DNA of 64,000 bases from Azolla caroliniana (Eukaryota > Polypodiophyta), in NCBI GenBank assembly GCA_043228905.1, contig JBHGNT010000021.1:7440001-7504000 (forward strand), written 5' to 3'. Positions 1 to 12,017 of this stretch are shown piece after piece (within the stretch, counting starts at the first letter, position 1; each line of letters opens with the position of its first letter). Under the pieces are notes generated by a model. The model saw only the letters and a program-made list of their open reading frames with translations. It had not been told where the DNA came from and did no database searches. The position numbers and the translations under genes are program-made.

Positions 1-582
1 GATTGTCGGCTTTCCGAACAGTCGGATCATCCTCCCACTGGAGGGACATATTCCCAACAAAAGGTTCTATCAAACCCAACCCTCCATTGATTTTAGGTTG
101 AATCAACACATTCCAAGCAACTTTGGCTATTATAGGAGAGCCATGTTTCCCCCCTTAAAGGAAATTACCGATCAAGCTTTGCACTTTTGTTATTGTTGAT
201 CTAGAAAATAGCCACACAGATGCTATAAACCACATTGATGCCAATAGTATTATTGTGTTTGCTACTACAACCTGACCTGCAAAAGACAATTGTTGGGCAT
301 CCTAATACAGTAATTTATGTTTTATTGATAATAGTAATGGAGATAGCATTACGTTTGGCCTTAAATCTAATCCAACCATACATCCCAAATATCGAGCTAG
401 CCCACCATGATGAAACCATCGGAAAGCAGGACGTAGATACCACACAAGGTGAGTTTCTGCACCCACCCAAAGGCCAACTGACTTATTCCAGTTAAGTGAT
501 GCACTTGTAGCATCTGAGAAAACTTGAAATCATTTTGTACCTAGCCGAGATTTCCAATCTCCCCATCAACATAGAGGGTTGT
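1..582 (-). pseudogene. LINE reverse transcriptase, C-terminal part (broken)
   Basis: Non-LTR retrotransposon ORF2 remnant read on the minus strand. Just left of the LTR insertion the frame continues from the FADDT motif into TTLYVDGEIGNL, then, with frame changes, NWNKSV and a GGLA-type stretch. Near the window start it reads AWNVLIQPKINGGLGLIEP, a pattern usual in the region after RT in plant LINEs. It contains in-frame stops and continues past the window edge. Together with 989-1750 it forms one LINE copy interrupted by the solo LTR at 583-988. It is non-functional. Confidence 0.75.
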
Positions 583-988
583 TGTTATGTACACATAACG
601 TTGGTGAGGGTAGGTCACCAATATTTACATTAGTGAAAGGTATGTTTACTAATGTTAAAAAGGGGACTAATGATTGGATAGAAGGAATGATAAGTGCATG
701 CACTATCATGATTTGGACAACCAATGAATGGAGAGCCTTTTAGAAAGGCACATCTATTCAAGGGTCCTAGCAAAAGGTATAAATATGAGTCTTAGCTACC
801 CTCTTAATCACATTACGTCGGAAAGTTGTTGTCTCATCCTAATATTCGGTGGTATGGGACGTCGGTGGTAGGTTGGCTATGTCTAGATCATAGCTCAAGG
901 GTGGTTGGGTGGAACGGGTTCTTCTATCCATTCTATTTTCCTTCTTTTACTTTAGTTTGGTCTATTGATTAGTAATAGACTCTTAACA
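583..988 (+). mobile_element. Solo LTR of gypsy family G
   Basis: Begins TGTTATGTACACATAACG and ends GACTCTTAACA (TG...CA). It matches, with a few substitutions, the 3' LTR of gypsy element G (51114-51452 plus 56710-56849), including a TATA-like GGTATAAATATGAG near 778. The flanks are GTTGT (578-582) and ATTGT (989-993), a 4/5 match read as a mutated 5-bp target-site duplication. No internal retrotransposon sequence is present. The orientation follows element G. Confidence 0.85.
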
Positions 989-1750
989 ATTGTGTCATCT
1001 GCAAACTCAACATCCACTACAGTGGACTGTGTAATAGGTAATAATATGCCTTTGATACCAGCAATTGACGATCTTGGGTAGGAGGACAAAGCTTCCCCAA
1101 ACAAGATAAAAAGAAATGGGGCAAGGGGGCATCCTCGCCTAACAGAACTGGAGATAGGAAATAGTGTCCCGTATTCTCCAGCGGACAAAATTGAACTAGA
1201 AACATGCCTATAAAGGGCTGAAACACCTTTTATCCATGTGGCAGGAAAACCTAATCTTGACAGCACTACCTCAAGAAAGTCCCAATCCACTTTATCATAT
1301 GCCTTTCCAAAGTCAAGCAATAATACTACAAGTTGTTGTTTATGTTGCTAAGCTAATGCAACCAATTCCCAGAACAAAAAGATATTATCAAAAATACTTC
1401 TATCTTGTGGAAAACTAGACTGTGTGTCATGAATAATAGACAGCAATACATCTCGTAGTGTAACAACAATAGTTTTTGCCACAATCTTATACACAACATT
1501 AAGCAATGTTATTGGCCACCACTTGGAGACTTCATCACACTGAGCATCCGACTTAGGAATCATATATATGATTCCTTTTGTCCATTCCGTAGGCATATTA
1601 GCACTTGAGAATATTAAATTAACTGCTCTAGTAAGGAGAGGACCAAGAAAATCCCAATAATGCAAATAGAAGCCAATTCCTATTCCATCTTTTCCCAGAG
1701 AAACATCATTACATAAGCATTTAGCCGCAACAAAAACCTCTTGAGATGTA
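989..1750 (-). pseudogene. LINE reverse transcriptase, N-terminal and palm part
   Basis: Minus-strand ORF2 fragment of a plant LINE. It reads from a degenerate SLGKDGIGI (normally PGPDGI) and HYWDFLGPLLTRAVN through a WPITLLNVVYKIVAK block, a DFGKAYDKVDWDFLE block, GCPLAPFLFILFGEAL and the catalytic VEFADDT motif at about 990-1010. The reading frame breaks between 1348 and 1320. The 5' part of the LINE (ORF1, endonuclease) is absent, as is usual for 5'-truncated insertions. The solo LTR follows the FADDT codons directly. Confidence 0.85.
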
Positions 1751-2825
1751 AATCACACACCACATTTTTAATATAGATTTAGTTAATGATTCTTAGTATT
1801 GGTCACCACATTCAGAGAAAACATAAATATTGAAAATATTATGGTAAACAAATAATGCATGAGACTTGCACATTTTTTGACACTTGTAATTTTCATATAC
1901 ATATGACAACAATGTGTACAACATTGAGTAAATAAAAATCTAAGTGATTGTTGTGCTAGTGAAGAAACATTTTCTATTAATCCGCGTTCATCAAATTATA
2001 CACATCAAAACCATCGATATAGATTGTTTATACACGAGGCAGTACAAGCACGTTACATGGATGGTTAATATAATGAACCCAACAATTTACCACAAATTCT
2101 GCTCTCTTGCGATGTTCTCATAAGTTTTTGTTGATGATAAATTCATTTTGTGTTCTATGGGATGATTCACATGGTCCAACATGTGAATATGTTCTCTCAA
2201 CCTGTTTCACATAGGAGAGTGGAATTCAATGCGAGCGTGCCCCTCATATCACAGGGTAAGACCAAAACTTCACAACATGATAATTTTCAAAATATCGATT
2301 CTACCACTAATCACAAAACTAATAGCATGCCATTTTGAAAATATCAAATCTACCCTTGACCACAAAGTTAACGTAGTTTACTTGGGTTCAACAAAAATAC
2401 CTGACACTTTCTAGGCTTCACTCTCATTCGTCCTTCTCTCTCTAACTCAACATTAACTCACTTTTACCTTTATCAATATGAGGGATAAATGAGACTTCGA
2501 TTTACCATTGTAAATTTCCTAGCTATTATTGAGAAGTATAAATATTCCTTGTCTATGAATAGAGAATATAGTTATTTATACATACACTAGTTTTCCTCAT
2601 ATGTCCATAATGTGTGTATCAAAACTATACATTCCAAAATACACCGGCAAAAATAAGATTGTAGGGGCTCTTTATATAAACTCTAATATTAGGTTCTTAT
2701 ATAAACTCTAATATTAAGGGTTATCTAAGACGGAAAAGAGATGAGGAAGTACCTTAAATATATCAAGAATTAACGAATTTGAATGATATCACAAACTTTG
2801 GCTAAAAACAATCATACTTGAGAAT
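1751..2825. other. Non-coding stretch downstream of the EPFL gene
   Basis: AT-rich sequence with no reading frame I can defend. It should hold the 3' UTR of the minus-strand EPFL gene close to 2825. A short direct repeat of ATATAAACTCTAATATTA occurs twice near 2674-2717. Confidence 0.5.
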
Positions 2826-4755
2826 TCAAGGTAGGTAGAGCTTGTTTTTGCACTTGCATCGCCATACTTCAGGGTAATATTCCATGAGCCCTACTTTTGT
2901 TCTACCGGGTTGAATAGGAGCACGAATGGGTTGGCAAGGAATGCAACTTGAACATTTCTTTACACACATGGGAGGAGTTGATCCAACCGAAGACAACATT
3001 CTTTGGCCCAAGCGTTGCCGACTTTGAACTCCATGGAGGGTTATAAGAGTACTACCTTTGGCCACCTATAATGGGAAAATTACATCAAATTTGAGTCTAG
3101 ATCTATATTTAAAAAGTAAGCTAGTCTATAACTTTATTAAAGTTGTCACCAGATTAGCTTATTGGGAACATCACACGAATACTTATGGTACACACAATGA
3201 TGTAAGGCATCTTCTATACTATGAGTTTCACTACTAGTTCCAAGAATTGATAATGACTACAAATCTTAATCAATTTCTTCGTAAAAAGGTATCCTCCTAT
3301 TTAGTGGTCTAAACATATTGATATAATCATGGTCATTTTTCATTAATATTCTGTGTGGTGACGATTGTCATCAAATGATCAAAAGGAGAGTGTATAAGTC
3401 TAGCTAATTCAATTAAGTTTTAAATTCACAAGAATGATGAAGGTTTCCAAGAAATAGGCAACACATCCAAGTGGAGGGGGGGAACCCAATCTGCTTTAGT
3501 AATAGTAGTGAAGAAAGAGACAATTCTTTGTGACAAGAAGTTTTTGACATTTTCCAACCCATGTGGGAAATGAGCTTTTATTCATTCTCCATTATGAGCT
3601 TTTTACATGCAAGGCTCACTAAGTTCAATGAAGTCTTAACTAGAAGTTCTAGATGTTCATAATAAGTTTTAGACGAAATCCAATTAGAAGAAGTTTTAGA
3701 CATTTTTTTATTTGGCATGTGGGAGAAGAGATTTTACTCATTTTACCCTACAAAGTTACCCAGCCAAATATGATGATGTCTAAGCAGTTATTGACACCCA
3801 TGATGTTGAGGGGTGCCTTGTGCTACCTCTATTTGCCACCACACCATCATGGAGAGCATAAAGTGAGAATTATGGGAAAAAACAATCAAGCTAGAGCCTC
3901 TATGGTTCTTGAATTCTCTATCACAATAAGCTTTTTATATTTATTCAACTGATGTGGAAAAGAGCCCACCCAACTTTCACTCTTGTTTTGTTCCAATGTT
4001 TACCATTATCATACCTTCCTAGGTATGATGACAGCCAAGAGGTCGCCATATGACACAATCTCAAGGACTTCCTTGAGCATCATCAAAATACCAGGGATTA
4101 ATTCCCTTGCCTTATTCGCAAGAGCAGTATTACCCTTGAGTCCATGTGGCTTTACCTAGGGAAGGATGGCATGGTCATACAAACATGCACACACTTTTTT
4201 TTGCAATTCATAATTTTTACAAGCAAGAGAGCTTGACATAGAGAAGTAAAATTCCCGAAAGAATGTTGGAAGCATGAAGCAAGGAAGTTTAATGTCTCCT
4301 ATACTCGATAAGCTAGAGGCATTCCAGAAAACAAACAAAGATATTCACGAGACGCTAAGAGAAGTATAGCAACTTCATCCAATCCAAAATGATTTCTCCA
4401 AGGCATTATATGGTGTGTTGTTGGTGGGTTGACTTACAATGGACTTGGGACAAGTAGAGTGTTCACATAGCCAAGGACCACACACACACATACATAAGCA
4501 TACCCAAAACCCACATAAACGCAAACATATATGATGGATGGCATACATACATACATACATACATAACACATATAGATACATAAATATGGGCAGACACACT
4601 CATAAGACAAGCAAAACACAATAACTCCCCCATCATCACATATACGACACTTTGTTGACAACATACATACATACATACATACATACATACATACATACAT
4701 ACATACATGCATGCATGCACACACATGCACTCAAGTTTGAATACATAAACATGTA

Positions 4756-4793
<38 letters not shown>

Positions 4794-5403
4794 TAGGAGA
4801 TGTGCTCCATTAACCTAAATTTGAAATCTTTAAGAGACGTATGTAATATAATTTGTGATCATTTTTAAGATGATCAAATAGATTTAAAGATGAATTTGAT
4901 GAAGATGGAATTCGAAAGCTGAAGTTCTATATCGATCAATATTAAGAGTAACTCACGACAGATTTCCTTTTTCTTTCTCCACTTGCCTTCTGATGATAAT
5001 GATGATGATGGTGGTGTTGGTGTTGGTGATGATGATGAATCACTAGTGGGATATGATTGTTCACACTGTTATACACATTACTCTTCTTCACCTCATAATC
5101 TTTCTTAAGATGACCAACATCACTCCTTACAACATGTCTGATCTCTGCAAATTAATAAATCTATTGATCAAATTATAGGGTTAATTAGAGAATTAACTTC
5201 AAATTACTGGAAGTGGGCTAGGAAGTACCTGGTGAATGAGCTGATGATTGCATTAAGGCATGATGATGAGGACGAAAAGCAGCCAGGGTAGTAAACTGAC
5301 TGATTTTGAGGATGAGGAGGGTCAAGCAAAAGAAGTCCGAGAAGAATCTGAAGAAGAGGTTCACTAATTTGGGCCTGGAATTAGAGGTTAATCTGCTCCT
5401 CAT
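2826..5403 (-). CDS. EPFL-family secreted cysteine-rich peptide precursor (3 exons)
   Basis: Predicted spliced gene, minus strand: exon 1 5403-5229, exon 2 5144-4957, exon 3 3065-2826 (TGA stop). Introns begin GTACTTCC and GTGAGT and end TTTGCAG and TTATAG; intron phases are 1 and 0 and keep one frame of about 200 codons. Exon 1 starts at an ATG and carries a hydrophobic segment (about residues 14-40), a likely signal peptide or anchor. Exon 2 is basic with a His/Gln-rich run. Exon 3 holds the mature domain: GSTPP, six cysteines spaced C-x3-C-x2-C-x2-C ... C-x-C, then EYYPEVWRCKCKNKLYLP. This matches the EPFL4/5/6-type peptides, apoplastic ligands of ERECTA-family receptor kinases in stomatal and organ patterning. 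Exon 3 identity is strong. The exon 1-2 joins are inferred, and the exact subfamily is uncertain. Intron 2 (about 1.9 kb) holds the repeats at 4515-4800. Confidence 0.8.
4515..4800 (-). repeat. Microsatellite-rich repeat, inverted arm in EPFL intron 2
   Basis: Runs of CATA (about 4539-4563 and 4663-4708) and TG (about 4757-4792) flank a unique block at about 4570-4660. That block is the reverse complement of the unit repeated at 5530-5735, recognisable by GTTGACAAC and AACTCCCCCATC. It lies inside the long second intron of the EPFL gene. Reading frames across it are low-complexity artefacts. Confidence 0.85.
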
Positions 5404-5479
5404 TATTGTGTGCTAAATGTGGCCATCATTATTGGAGCCAAAGAAGGGAGGGAAAGAAGGTGGGGGTAAATATGTACAT

Positions 5480-5745
5480 ATATGTATGGTGAAGTATGTA
5501 TGTATGTATGTATCTATGTATGTATGTATGTTGTCAACAAAGTGTCCTATATGTATGTGACGATGGGGGAGTTATTGTGTTTTGCTTGTCTTATGAATGT
5601 GTCTGCCATAGGTATGTATGTATGTATGTATGTATGTATGTATGTTGTCAACAAAGTGTCCTATATGTATGTGACGATGGGGGAGTTATTGTGTTTTGCT
5701 TGTCTTATGAATGTGTTTGCCATAGGTATGTATCTATATGTGTTA

Positions 5746-5785
<40 letters not shown>

Positions 5786-5810
5786 GTTATGTATGTACAT
5801 AATATGACCT
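5480..5810 (+). repeat. 114-bp minisatellite with TATG and TG runs upstream of EPFL
   Basis: Two tandem copies of a 114-bp unit: TTGTCAACAAAGTGTCC starts at 5531 and again at 5645. Each copy is preceded by TATG repeats, and the array ends in a TG run (about 5748-5780). The same unit lies inverted at 4515-4800. The array sits 80-400 bp upstream of the predicted EPFL start codon, so in its promoter or 5' UTR. Confidence 0.9.
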
Positions 5811-8800
5811 GTTGCTCTCAATATTTATCGATCATTTTGTGTATAGATTGTGCGTGCCATGTGCCCTACGTCATATTATGTCCACATCTTATCATCCCAA
5901 AATGTGCATTCATGACGTGTCTCGTTATGTCAATATCAACTTGATTCATCCTTGTTCGCTCATGTGTCAATTTGTACACATTAGTATGCCCCTTTGTCGG
6001 GGGGCTATCATCCATGTTCTTATGTAAATATTCACTTGTGCCGTCTTGTCTTACTTGTACAATCCACTCTTAGGCATGCATGCCTTAGTATGGCTATCCT
6101 TGCTTCAATCTTCCGTGTTTTTTGATGGCTCAACGTGATGTTCCACATCATACTATGTCATTTTGTTATCAAACTAATAAATAATCCATTGAGTTGAGCT
6201 TGACATCGTACTTGCAAGCTCTACTTTGATGATGCATGTGCATATAGCTATATCATCATAGTGTCAATATAATACGTATATCAAACATCATTATCCAATG
6301 GAGCATGTCTCCCCATCAAGACAGTCGATAAATATTAGACATCATTCCATGTGGATGCGCTTGCTATGTATGCATGTATATATATTTGTGATATCCATGT
6401 CTGAAAGAGCATGTTGTGTATTTTAAATCAAATTGTAGACATGTGATCCAACATCAACACTTTATTTGCATGCATTTGAGTGTCTAGATAGGTGTGCGAG
6501 GCTTGCTAAGCCTACTTGTTTCATCTAAAACAATCTCGGCAAAAAATTGAAAAATCTTGAAGTCTATATTAGATCAGTCATAACTCTCTAAGATTACAAA
6601 CATGTAGTTTAGTTAGAGATTTCCTAGGTTGATTTTATTGCATCAATGTAGTGCATTTGTGGGGGTTGGCCTTAAAACTACGTTTTGGGCAAGCCTTGTA
6701 TACATCTAGGTGTGCATACATTCTGTGTGCGGATAAATGAGATACATGTACACAAATAATGCATGTCGATATCAGAGGGAGGGGGCAAAGGTACTCTCTA
6801 AGGCAGTGTGATGGGATGTTCAAAATGCGGAAAAAAAACCAGACAAACTTCACATCATCTTGTCATGTTTGATTTTATGCCTTTCCACTCAACAACAAGG
6901 ACACACAAAACAATTGAACGGTTCTCGATTTATTTCCCAAATTTTTTACAATTACTTTACACTGTCTTGTTCATGTCTCCAGGATTGTGAAATTATCGAT
7001 ACATTTTCAAAATTCAGAATGCTTCACATGTCTATGAGCATGTTTAAACTATAGTGTGAATACTGGTACAAATACTTGCATTTTTTAACCACATATTACA
7101 AACATGAAGTGTTTATATTATTATTTATATATATAACACATGATGCCCAAAGAGAACAAGGTGCACTCGAACAAATCCTTGCAATGCATAGGTAAATACT
7201 TGACAATGGACTTGAATCTGTATGACAAGAATTGAGTATGATGTGAGCTCAAAGATAATTTTACCACATGATATATCATATGCCTTGATTGTCTACAAAA
7301 TGTTTGTGAGACAAGACTTGATACTAGGACACAAACCTAAGAACTAGAGAAGTAAATGCACTTTATGAGCGTTTGATGTAGTCGTCTAGCATATCTAGTT
7401 ATATGCTATATTCTTTTAATTTACACCGAAGTGCATATGCTTGATGATTGTAATACTTTCACTCCACATTGTCACTCATAGAAGTGGATACTCTAGTTTG
7501 CACATGGTATGCACATTTGTTTCACATTTTCTGAAATTTCAACACTAAGTTGAATTTCAATGATCACTCTATGCAACTCAAGTAGGTTCAAGTTTTGGTG
7601 AGGGTGTATGTAAGTAGTCTTGGTTCCATGTAAATAACATGTTTTAATCAGTACCATCATATGAGTCATGGTTTTCATTGCAATAAAGTGGACACATACC
7701 CTTGGTTGAATAGAGAATCATATTTCATAGAAATTGTAAACCTTGGTTGAATGGCGGAACGTAAAAGAGTCAACAAAACCATGTCTTTACACATTAGCTA
7801 AAGAAATTTAGTTCTGAATTCACAACAAATATCTAGAAATTCCAATGTAGATGTGATAGCTCATCAATGCTTTCATTAGTTGTACATTGAAGCACTATAA
7901 AAATTCATATAAATTTGAACTCAATGTTTTCCAATATCCAATGCCCGCACTTTCTAATGCATATTGAGGTTTTCTTAGGTAAGCTTATGATGTCAATTGA
8001 TTTGATGTATGGTTTTCAAAAAAATTCATAAAGCCTATAAATATTGTATGCTCAAACATATATAAGTGTAGTATCGAGGTTGCTTGTTTATACGCTTACA
8101 TTGACATTGTTAGGCTTAAATTTGATGCCTTTGATTGAGATTGTAACATATTTGCATTGTAATATTCTTTCTCAAAACAATTTCAATGTGAACCATGTAA
8201 TTAAACTCAATTTCTCAAGGCATAACATATCATTTGAGATTTAGATATTCTAAAGAAAAGTAATTAAATAATTATTTGCTACTAAAGATCCTTAGTTTTG
8301 TTACATACATGGATAATGATGTATTTGGAACACATCACATGCATGTTGACGATATTTTAATGAAACATTCTTATCCCCTTGGTGTTGTGCAATGTTGAGA
8401 GGAAACTCTTGTATATATACTTTTAGCATGTTTGCATATGTTGACGGTCCTATTAAATATGCAAAACCTTAGCGGTAGAATACAATGTTTTTCTCATATA
8501 TTTAAGTTTGTATACTATGTAAGCATATACCAGTGTTTATCAGATACCAACATGGTTTTCATGATCATAAAATATAATCAACTTCCTATTCTGCATACTA
8601 GAACATAATTAAAAACTTTATATTTCCTAAATGCCAATGGTAACTTGTGATCTTAATGTATGAGGTGACATTACCATGAGTAATGATTCTTCAAAAAACT
8701 TTTACAAACATGAAGTGAATAAACTACTATAATGTATGGTGAGAATACGCAATGACCAACTTTGGTTGTGGTGGTGGAATGAGCAGTGACGGAGTACACT

Positions 8801-10316
8801 GATTAGATGTCACTAGGGTAGCTTGGACATGACAAGCAACTTAGATCTATCTCTAAGAAGGTGTCTTAAAAATCTCTTTGTATCCTAGAACCCATGGGCT
8901 TTGATGTTGTCAACATTTCTCTACAAGTTTATTGTAAATAATTTCCTTGGCACATTGTTGTTGCAGACCTTTGGAAAAAGTCAGTTGTGTGTGATTGTCC
9001 TAGTGTCCTATGTGTTGATATAAAAGTTGATGTCCTATCCTTGTGAATTAGGTCAAGGAGGTTATTGCCAAATTATCAATATTGAGGCCACTTGATATAG
9101 GATATTAGAAGCCTTAGACTAGAAATGAACCCTCAAGTAGGAGACTCCCAATGACTATGAAGTAAATGAAATTGGTGAGAAGCAAATGTACACTATTAAA
9201 AAATACTTCAAATTGTACTGATATAAAGCATCTTAAAATGCACTTGCAAAATTACAAAGGAGAGAAAAAGAAAATAAGATATTGGAATGAATATAATTGA
9301 AATATTGTATTCTTCATGTTGCCTGTACTTCCATGTCTCTTGCTAACCATTTGTGTGAGAGCGTTGATCCATGTGCTCATAACAAAAGATTGCCCTTGGG
9401 TATCCATTAATGAATGGCCTTGTAGTATTGTTTTTTCCCGTGTGTCTCAAGCAAACAATGGTAAGACAACCACAAATTATGATAATTGTCATATTGAAAC
9501 CCATGGTTAGACAAACACCAAGTAATTATGAAGCAAACGCTCCTCCTTTCCCATTAGAAAGTGGTGGATTTTGTATGGTGGCTATAATACAACCTATAGA
9601 TCCATTCCTCTCACATGTTTGTCATGAAGCTAATCACAAAAGATGTGAAACACCCTAACTCATGTACATTTTTACAATTTCCTTATGTACAATTTTACTA
9701 GATTTGTTAGGTTCTTGTAGTTACACGAGCATACCTATATGGTGTGAGGTTTTGACGCTAGAATATTACAAATTCTAGGTGCTACATATCTCTTTCGATA
9801 TAAGCCCACACATAAGATTTTGCTAGATTAAGAAAGGCTAAAAAGTGTTAAGAGTGATAATTGAACGATATAACTTGATATTGTGCAAGTTATTTAAGAT
9901 AAACAACTAAAATAGAACAAAAGGAATGCACAATATGCCATCCAAATTTTCACGTGGAAAACCCTTTAGAAGTCATAAAAAGTCACCAAATCAAGAAACA
10001 ATCCACTATTAATGGATAAAAAATGTACACCAAAGTCTTACTCTATATAGGCTCGAGTGTTACATAAAGACGAGAGAGAAAAATTTCCTTTTTAAATCTT
10101 AAACCCAACTAGAAAAAATAATCCCAAATAACTCACTGAGAGTAGGTAGTGATGAAAGTGGTGATGCCCACGTTGGTGCCATCCTTTAGTTGGTGTACAA
10201 GAAGGCGTTGATGGAGGAAGCAAAGAACGCTAAATTGAGCTCTCAAGTTTCAATTTTGCACACCTTAAAAAATCTGTTCATTCCCTTTGCCCTCGTGCCA
10301 CTTATAAAAAAGTGAA
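5811..10316. other. AT-rich intergenic DNA, no supported gene
   Basis: About 4.5 kb with only short, composition-driven reading frames. Around 9940-10090 the sequence has a CGTGGAAAACCC-type block, also seen in the solo LTR at 30108-30130. It may be a worn LTR, but no ends can be found. Confidence 0.5.
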
Positions 10317-10318
10317 TG

Positions 10319-10374
<56 letters not shown>
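10317..10374 (+). repeat. (CA)n microsatellite
   Basis: An almost unbroken AC/CA run of about 55 bases, followed by a short TATA-rich tract. Confidence 0.95.
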
Positions 10375-10375
<1 letters not shown>

Positions 10376-10599
10376 AAATATATATATTTGTGAGCTTGTT
10401 CACACTATATTAAAAAATATAACTTTCGGTGTCCATAATCCAATTATTTGGCTAGAAATAAGTTAAAATATAAGGGGAATGGAAGATAAGTATTAATTCT
10501 AGTGGTGTAAGTGTATAATTGTGGACTTAGAGTCCTAATTGAACCAAATTTGACAAAATATCTTTTCGTAGGCGCAATGACGAATGGTGACCACTTAAT

Positions 10600-11028
10600 C
10601 AGGGCCAAAATTTGACACGTTAGTATCAAAGTTTTTTGACGGACATTTTTTAAAGATGTATGTCATATGACATAAGATTGCAAAAACCGTTGTGAGAGGT
10701 GAAGCAGAATAGGAGCCGCGGAGTAGGAGTTGAAGCGCGTCCCTGCGAGAGGTGAAGCGGGAACGAGGCCGGAGCAGGGCTGACTCGTGTCCACCTGCCA
10801 GTGCAGAGCGGAGGTCTGCAGACGTGGGGCACACAGGCCACCACACCCTTTCTGCAGGTCCTGCCACTTCTGCTGACGCCCCACAGTCGGTAGTCGTCAT
10901 AGCCTCCACACCATAGTCGTTGCCGTTGGCCCATCTCTACGGCCATTGTTGATTCCTCTTCACCCTAAACCTAAACCTAAACTTCGAAAAGTGGGATAGT
11001 ACCCCCAATCACAGTTCGAAAAGTGCTA
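10600..11028. other. GC-richer non-coding block left of the LINE-tail array
   Basis: Base composition shifts abruptly to GC-rich at about 10690-10950, then a short degenerate CCTAAA run (about 10966-10984). TTGACGGACATTTTTT at about 10634-10650 recurs near 17208, on the other side of the tandem array. The minus-strand reading frames here look like composition effects. I recognise no gene. Confidence 0.4.
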
Positions 11029-12017
11029 GGAGGGCTTGTTGATCCCAAGAGATAGGGAAACACAGGACAGGATCGAAGGCTCTGAATTGCGAGACAATGA
11101 CACACCAACACAAAATAAGGCAATTCGAGTACTGGCATATACTAGGCATAAATGGATTGTAGATCCTAATCCGATCAAAGTACAACTAGATTGGCACATA
11201 TGTACTCTTGAAAACACATGGCTACATAAGGTTAGTTGGGACCCTTTGCAATGGACATGGTGTGATACTTACGCGGGGCAAGGAAGCAAACCCATTCCTT
11301 TCTTTCAATTCACAACTAGATTGGGTCGCCATATTCTAGCTGGTCAAACCGCCCGAGAGCCAGCTGCCGCAAAGGTCTAGCACACATATCATGTTGCTCA
11401 CACAATTATCACCAAGTTCTAGCAGGAAATCTAGAAACAACAACACACGAGAAGAATCACCACTTTCCAATGGCTAGTAATACATAAGTCACTATCGGTT
11501 GGTGCATGGCAACGTGTGAACCTTAGCTCTCCTAATTGTGTAGCGTGCCCAAATGCAATAGAATCAATACGACACGCTTTGTGGGACTACCCAGAGTCCC
11601 ATTGAATATGGTGGGGGGTTGGCTACTTATTGCAATTATGCCAAGTGCAAGGCTCAATCAAGTGGGGAAATGTATGTTGGGTATCATGGCAAGCCCCAAT
11701 TGACAAATACGAGCATCAAGAGGAGGGGATGACTTTGGTGATAAAAGCACAAGAGGTTTTTTTTCTCCACCAGCGGCAATGTCCACTCAACTCCTCTTAA
11801 TGACAAATCTCAAGTTGTGTTGGAATTAGTCAATCCAATAACTCTTCGGATTGTATGGAAACAACGGTGTAGACGGGTCTTCTCCAACCAAACCGCACAA
11901 CCAATAATGTTAATGCAAGAGATATGGAGTGAAATTGTAGCTAGTCTAAAGAGCCAATATGATGGCCTCAATGGCGGCTCTGATGGAGTTGAAAGACAAC
12001 AAATAGCCTTTATCTAA
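11029..12017 (+). pseudogene. LINE ORF2 C-terminal region, copy 1
   Basis: The first stretch (to about 11380) reads NDTPTQNKAIRVLAYTRHKW and FFQFTTRLGRHILAGQ. This is followed, after stops and shifts, by a domain like the zinc-binding region C-terminal to RT in plant LINEs (zf-RVT): VGAWQR.NLSSPNC, CPNAIESIRHALWD, then IWSEIVASLKSQYDGLNGGS to a stop at 12017. Only this copy keeps the upstream part. The order of Cys/His and W residues supports LINE origin. No RT catalytic core is present. Confidence 0.65.

Noticed and set aside
1-60. LTR-like end (GGAGGGACATATTCCCAACA) at the window start
   Set aside because: It resembles the end of the solo LTR at 30692, but on the minus strand it reads as continuous LINE coding sequence (GLIEPFVGNMSLQWEDD).
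4375-4810. Minus-strand reading frames rich in Tyr, Val, Cys and Met
   Set aside because: They are translations of CATA and TG microsatellites.
5482-5944. Plus-strand reading frames of 60-106 codons
   Set aside because: Produced by the 114-bp minisatellite and TATG/TG runs; no protein family.
9895-10110. Degenerate LTR
   Set aside because: Shares only a short GTGGAAAACCC-type block with the solo LTR; no ends, duplication or coding sequence nearby.
10966-10984. Interstitial telomere repeat
   Set aside because: Only about three CCTAAA-like units, not the plant CCCTAAA heptamer, and too short.
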